From the NCBI GenBank assembly GCA_034184445.1, contig JAXFZX010000084.1, positions 1 through 7,392 of the forward strand: a stretch of DNA of 7,392 nt, written 5' to 3'. The translations under genes were made by a program, and so were the position numbers. Under the pieces are notes generated by a model. It worked only from the letters and a program-made list of their open reading frames with translations, searched no databases and had not been told where the DNA came from. How positions within the stretch are numbered: the first letter of the stretch is position 1; every line of letters begins with the position of its first letter. Below are positions 4,960 to 7,392 of the stretch, piece by piece. The stretch comes from CALXZG01 sp034184445 (lineage in GTDB: Bacteria; Pseudomonadota; Alphaproteobacteria; CAAHEQ01; UBA3637).

Positions 4960-6549
4960 TTAGATGCCTCCATTTAAGCAGGTTTCATCAATTTTAACAT
5001 TTTCCCCTTCAGCCAACATTTTTTCCAAATCGTTTTGTCCATCAACAAAGGCGCGTCTAGCTGTTTCTTCTTTTAACAATTTATCAACATCACCGGCGTT
5101 GGCTTCATTGATATATACGCGTCCTTCTGTATCTTTTTTCAAGGCTTTAATGACATTTTCGTCTTGTTCATAGACCGACATAGGAACTTGTTTTTGAATT
5201 TGTTCAACCATCTTGGGGTTTAGCTTTTTCAATTCAGCCAACTCTTCAATATCATCCCAATTTACAGATGGAACCATTTTTTCTTTATCATCTGTTCGTG
5301 TTTGCAATTCTTTTTCGGCCAAAGCCACCAGTTCCGCTTGTTTAGCCTGCAATCGCTTTAAAACCACTTCACGGGTCTTTTCCTGTAATAAGTTGCCATT
5401 GGGTTCAAGTTCCATATATTTTTCCAACTTAGCATACACTTTTCCCAATTTTGAATCCCCGTGGTTCAAGCTTAGCCCTTCCACAGCCGATACATCATCT
5501 AGGGCTTGCCTACGACCGGCGAACGCCGTTAAGCGATTAGTTTGATCTGTATTTTTGGACTGTTCTTTTAAGATCAACCCACTTTTAAAATCACGGGCCA
5601 TTTCCCCATTGGGATTCACATTTTTAAAATCGTTTTCGGCGTATTTTTGCCATGGTTCAGGCAGTTCTGGATAGACACTAGCCTCCCCTGCATCGGTTTC
5701 AAAATAGATAACCATTTCATCCTTTGGCGGCAGTGGTTTAGGAGGCATCGGTGGTTCTTTAAACTCTGCCGCCAAACTTTTCCCTTTGGCCGGATTTTTG
5801 GCCGCCAGCATCGCCACATACGCTTGATGGGCCTTTTTAACTTCATCAGCCTTGGCATAGTCATATTTTTCATCACCGACAATCGGTCGCCCCTCCGATG
5901 GAGCACCAAAAGCCTTGTTTAATTCGGTGTAATAATTATCCCAATCTTGATCATACTGAAATTTCTGATCTTCCCAAAGCGGGAAAGACGGAGCCTTAGC
6001 ATCTTTTCGTTCACCCCATTTATCCTGATTTTGATAAACATCCATCAAAATCTCCTGACCGATCCGCCACGGAGCATATTGTTCCGCTACCATTTCCGGT
6101 GTCATCTCTCCCGTCTGCATATAGTTCGTAAAGGCTTGTTCTTCCTCAGGTGTCATTTTTGTTGAATTGACAAAGGCGGTTAATTCTCTTTCCCGTTTAT
6201 CATATTCGGCATTCATTTTATCCCAAACTTCTTTTGGATTCTTAAATTGTTCACCCAATTTATTCACGCTACATTTTTCCATGGCGTTTAGGCGCATTTC
6301 TTCCAACTGACGCATCTGAGCCGTGACAGCCAACTGCCGTTCCAAATCACGAATAGAGCGTACTTCCGTCATCAGGTTATGGACATCTATCGCTTGTTCC
6401 AGTGCTTGCCGTTCATTGCCGCCCCATTTCATAATGCTTGTTGATTGTTCCGGTTCGGCTCTAGAAAAAGTCAATCCAGCCGCATGACATAAATCAGCAC
6501 CGGCGACCAACGCCGCCAGTGCTATTCCCAAATATATTTTTTTGTTCAT
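4960..6549 (-). CDS. Large exported helical protein of unknown function in the T4SS cluster
   Basis: I do not recognise this 529-residue protein. It has a Sec signal peptide (MNKK, a hydrophobic run, cut near CHA-A at residues 23-24). The mature part is almost entirely helical and charged. A predicted long helix or coiled coil covers about 45-95 and includes the lysine/glutamate-rich stretch ending in C93. A Tyr/Trp/Asp-rich segment covers about 157-240. A proline-rich hinge lies at about 265-276 (PPMPPKPLPPKDE), a more mixed region at 277-360, and a second heptad-like helical region at about 370-420. The only cysteines outside the signal peptide are C93 and C524, the latter near the C-terminus, so they may pair. 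Its start overlaps the previous stop codon (TAATG), with GGAG 5 bases upstream (6555-6558). Position suggests a periplasmic or surface T4SS component; a VirB5-type pilus-associated role is possible but not shown. Confidence 0.72.
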   Translation of the reverse strand: MNKKIYLGIALAALVAGADLCHAAGLTFSRAEPEQSTSIMKWGGNERQALEQAIDVHNLMTEVRSIRDLERQLAVTAQMRQLEEMRLNAMEKCSVNKLGEQFKNPKEVWDKMNAEYDKRERELTAFVNSTKMTPEEEQAFTNYMQTGEMTPEMVAEQYAPWRIGQEILMDVYQNQDKWGERKDAKAPSFPLWEDQKFQYDQDWDNYYTELNKAFGAPSEGRPIVGDEKYDYAKADEVKKAHQAYVAMLAAKNPAKGKSLAAEFKEPPMPPKPLPPKDEMVIYFETDAGEASVYPELPEPWQKYAENDFKNVNPNGEMARDFKSGLILKEQSKNTDQTNRLTAFAGRRQALDDVSAVEGLSLNHGDSKLGKVYAKLEKYMELEPNGNLLQEKTREVVLKRLQAKQAELVALAEKELQTRTDDKEKMVPSVNWDDIEELAELKKLNPKMVEQIQKQVPMSVYEQDENVIKALKKDTEGRVYINEANAGDVDKLLKEETARRAFVDGQNDLEKMLAEGENVKIDETCLNGGI

Positions 6550-7392
6550 TATTGCTCCATTTCTAATACATCGCTTAACACATCTGCTTTTTGTTCGGAC
6601 AAAGCCGCCTTAGCCTGCAACCGCAATCCGATAATCTGCTGTTCCAAACTTAATAATTGATCATAGACCAAACTGTAATATGCATACTCCCGCAAAGATT
6701 GATTATAATCCGCATTTTTATGCACTTCATCCTTTTTATTTTCAGGGTCTAAATCCCTTTTGACACATCCGTATTTACATTCTTTTTCGTCCCCAGATGC
6801 TTCAAAATGAGCATCAACCTCATCGACTATTTCACCAATAGTATCATTGACATTTTTGCGTACGGTCGCGGCAAAAGCAATCATTTGAACGGCCTGTTCT
6901 TGTTCATTATATTGCCGCTGTTTCTCATACAATGCCTCTCCTTCCATTGTGGCCGCCGCCGAAATGTATTTCTTTTGTTGATCATCAACCAATTCTTGGG
7001 ATGTCGTATTTCCATGCGTTTTGATAATATCATCAACACCGGTTCCCACAATGCCCGAACCGGCTATATCTGTGATACAACTGGTTTCAATCTTAATTTT
7101 AGATAACTTGGCGTCAACAATTTGCTTATCATCCTCACCATTGGCACTATCATCACCATCACCATCACCATCATTACCGTCGCCACCATCACCCGCATCG
7201 GCACCTTCGGATAATTTCTTTTTGATAACAGATAATCTCGGCCTGATTTTTTCCTTGATACTATCCTCCTCTTTGGTCACAATGCGCAACCCTTCTTGCG
7301 CCACCAAAATGGTAATGTGTGCCGGTACACTGGTCACATCCAGGACAAAAACGCCGGCCACAGCTTCTGCCAATTCCTCGGCCAAATCTACA
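6549..7392 (-). CDS. Acidic/helical T4SS-associated protein, possibly VirB5/TrbJ-like (5' end outside window)
   Basis: The reading frame stays open to the window edge, so the true start is probably outside; the TTG at 7385 is only the first possible start codon inside. The visible 280 or so residues begin with a hydrophobic stretch 'AVAGVFVLDVTSVPAHITILVAQEG'-like segment. They continue through a charged helix and a very acidic Asp/Gly tract (DGGDGNDGDGDGDD). Next comes a region with T-S-C-I and a helical part (QKKYISAAATMEGEALYEKQ), then two close cysteines (ECKYGC). The end is a helix 'YDQLLSLEQQIIGLRLQAKAAL', resembling in style the Gln/Leu-rich C-terminal helix of VirB5/TrbJ proteins. That resemblance is weak, and the family is uncertain. 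The stop codon overlaps the next start as TAATG, so the two genes are translationally coupled. Confidence 0.6.
   Translation of the reverse strand, partial: VDLAEELAEAVAGVFVLDVTSVPAHITILVAQEGLRIVTKEEDSIKEKIRPRLSVIKKKLSEGADAGDGGDGNDGDGDGDDSANGEDDKQIVDAKLSKIKIETSCITDIAGSGIVGTGVDDIIKTHGNTTSQELVDDQQKKYISAAATMEGEALYEKQRQYNEQEQAVQMIAFAATVRKNVNDTIGEIVDEVDAHFEASGDEKECKYGCVKRDLDPENKKDEVHKNADYNQSLREYAYYSLVYDQLLSLEQQIIGLRLQAKAALSEQKADVLSDVLEMEQ
7152..7199 (-). repeat. Low-complexity GATGGT-type repeat encoding an Asp/Gly tract
   Basis: On the plus strand ATCACC occurs three times in a row (7152-7169), followed by degenerate copies to about 7199. On the coding strand this gives alternating GGT and GAT codons, hence the Gly-Asp tract. 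As the unit is six bases, copy-number change would alter protein length without shifting the frame. Confidence 0.7.

Noticed and set aside
7125..7205. Asp/Gly tract as RTX or dockerin-type calcium-binding repeats
   Set aside because: It lacks the regular nine-residue GGxGxDxUx spacing and hydrophobic positions of RTX, and the F/L pattern of dockerins. It reads as low-complexity sequence.
7383..7385. TTG as the true start of the first gene
   Set aside because: The frame is open up to the window edge and no ribosome binding site can be judged in the seven remaining bases, so a start outside the window is more likely.
1..7392. CRISPR array, tRNA/rRNA, insertion sequence or attachment site
   Set aside because: I saw no direct repeats with spacers, tRNA-like cloverleaf, transposase or integrase frame, or paired terminal inverted repeats.

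Overview
The window holds seven co-oriented genes, all on the minus strand and therefore read from high to low coordinates. They look like the structural core of a type IV secretion system (T4SS). In transcription order they are: a 5'-truncated acidic/helical protein (VirB5-like at best); a 529-residue exported helical protein I do not recognise; a first VirB8-like inner-membrane protein; a tiny lipoprotein in the VirB7 position; a second, longer VirB8-like protein; a long VirB9/CagX-family protein; and the first 432 residues of a VirB10/TrbI/DotG-type protein that runs off the low-coordinate edge. The run lipoprotein, VirB8, VirB9, VirB10 reproduces the classical virB7-8-9-10 order. The neighbouring pair of VirB8-like proteins also recalls the dotJ-dotI pair of Dot/Icm systems.

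The genes are tightly packed: a TAATG overlap, then gaps of 6, 9, 86 and 24 bases. The only spacers of any size are 4164-4311, which carries a candidate promoter for the virB7-10 half and a terminator-shaped hairpin facing the opposite strand, and 3154-3239. No gene-free stretch reaches 300 bases. No relaxase, ATPase, recombinase, RNA gene, insertion sequence or CRISPR is visible, so conjugation and effector secretion cannot be told apart from this window.

Three things make the system unusual. (1) The VirB9-family protein is 610 residues, about twice the usual size, and ends in what reads as a SPOR (peptidoglycan-binding) domain after a cysteine-bearing linker. (2) The VirB10-type protein has, after its membrane segment, an ASH/choice-of-anchor-like immunoglobulin fold, then a CxxCxxxC motif, then a strictly periodic array of 17-residue repeats (ten full copies plus one cut by the window edge). 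(3) Cysteine clusters occur in the predicted periplasmic parts of the VirB7, VirB9 and VirB10 analogues, which suggests disulfide cross-linking of the core complex.

The moderately AT-rich DNA, good Shine-Dalgarno sites and Sec/lipoprotein signals point to a Gram-negative bacterium. An alphaproteobacterium is my guess from the style of the proteins, but the window contains no phylogenetic marker. All family assignments come from reading motifs by eye; no search was run.
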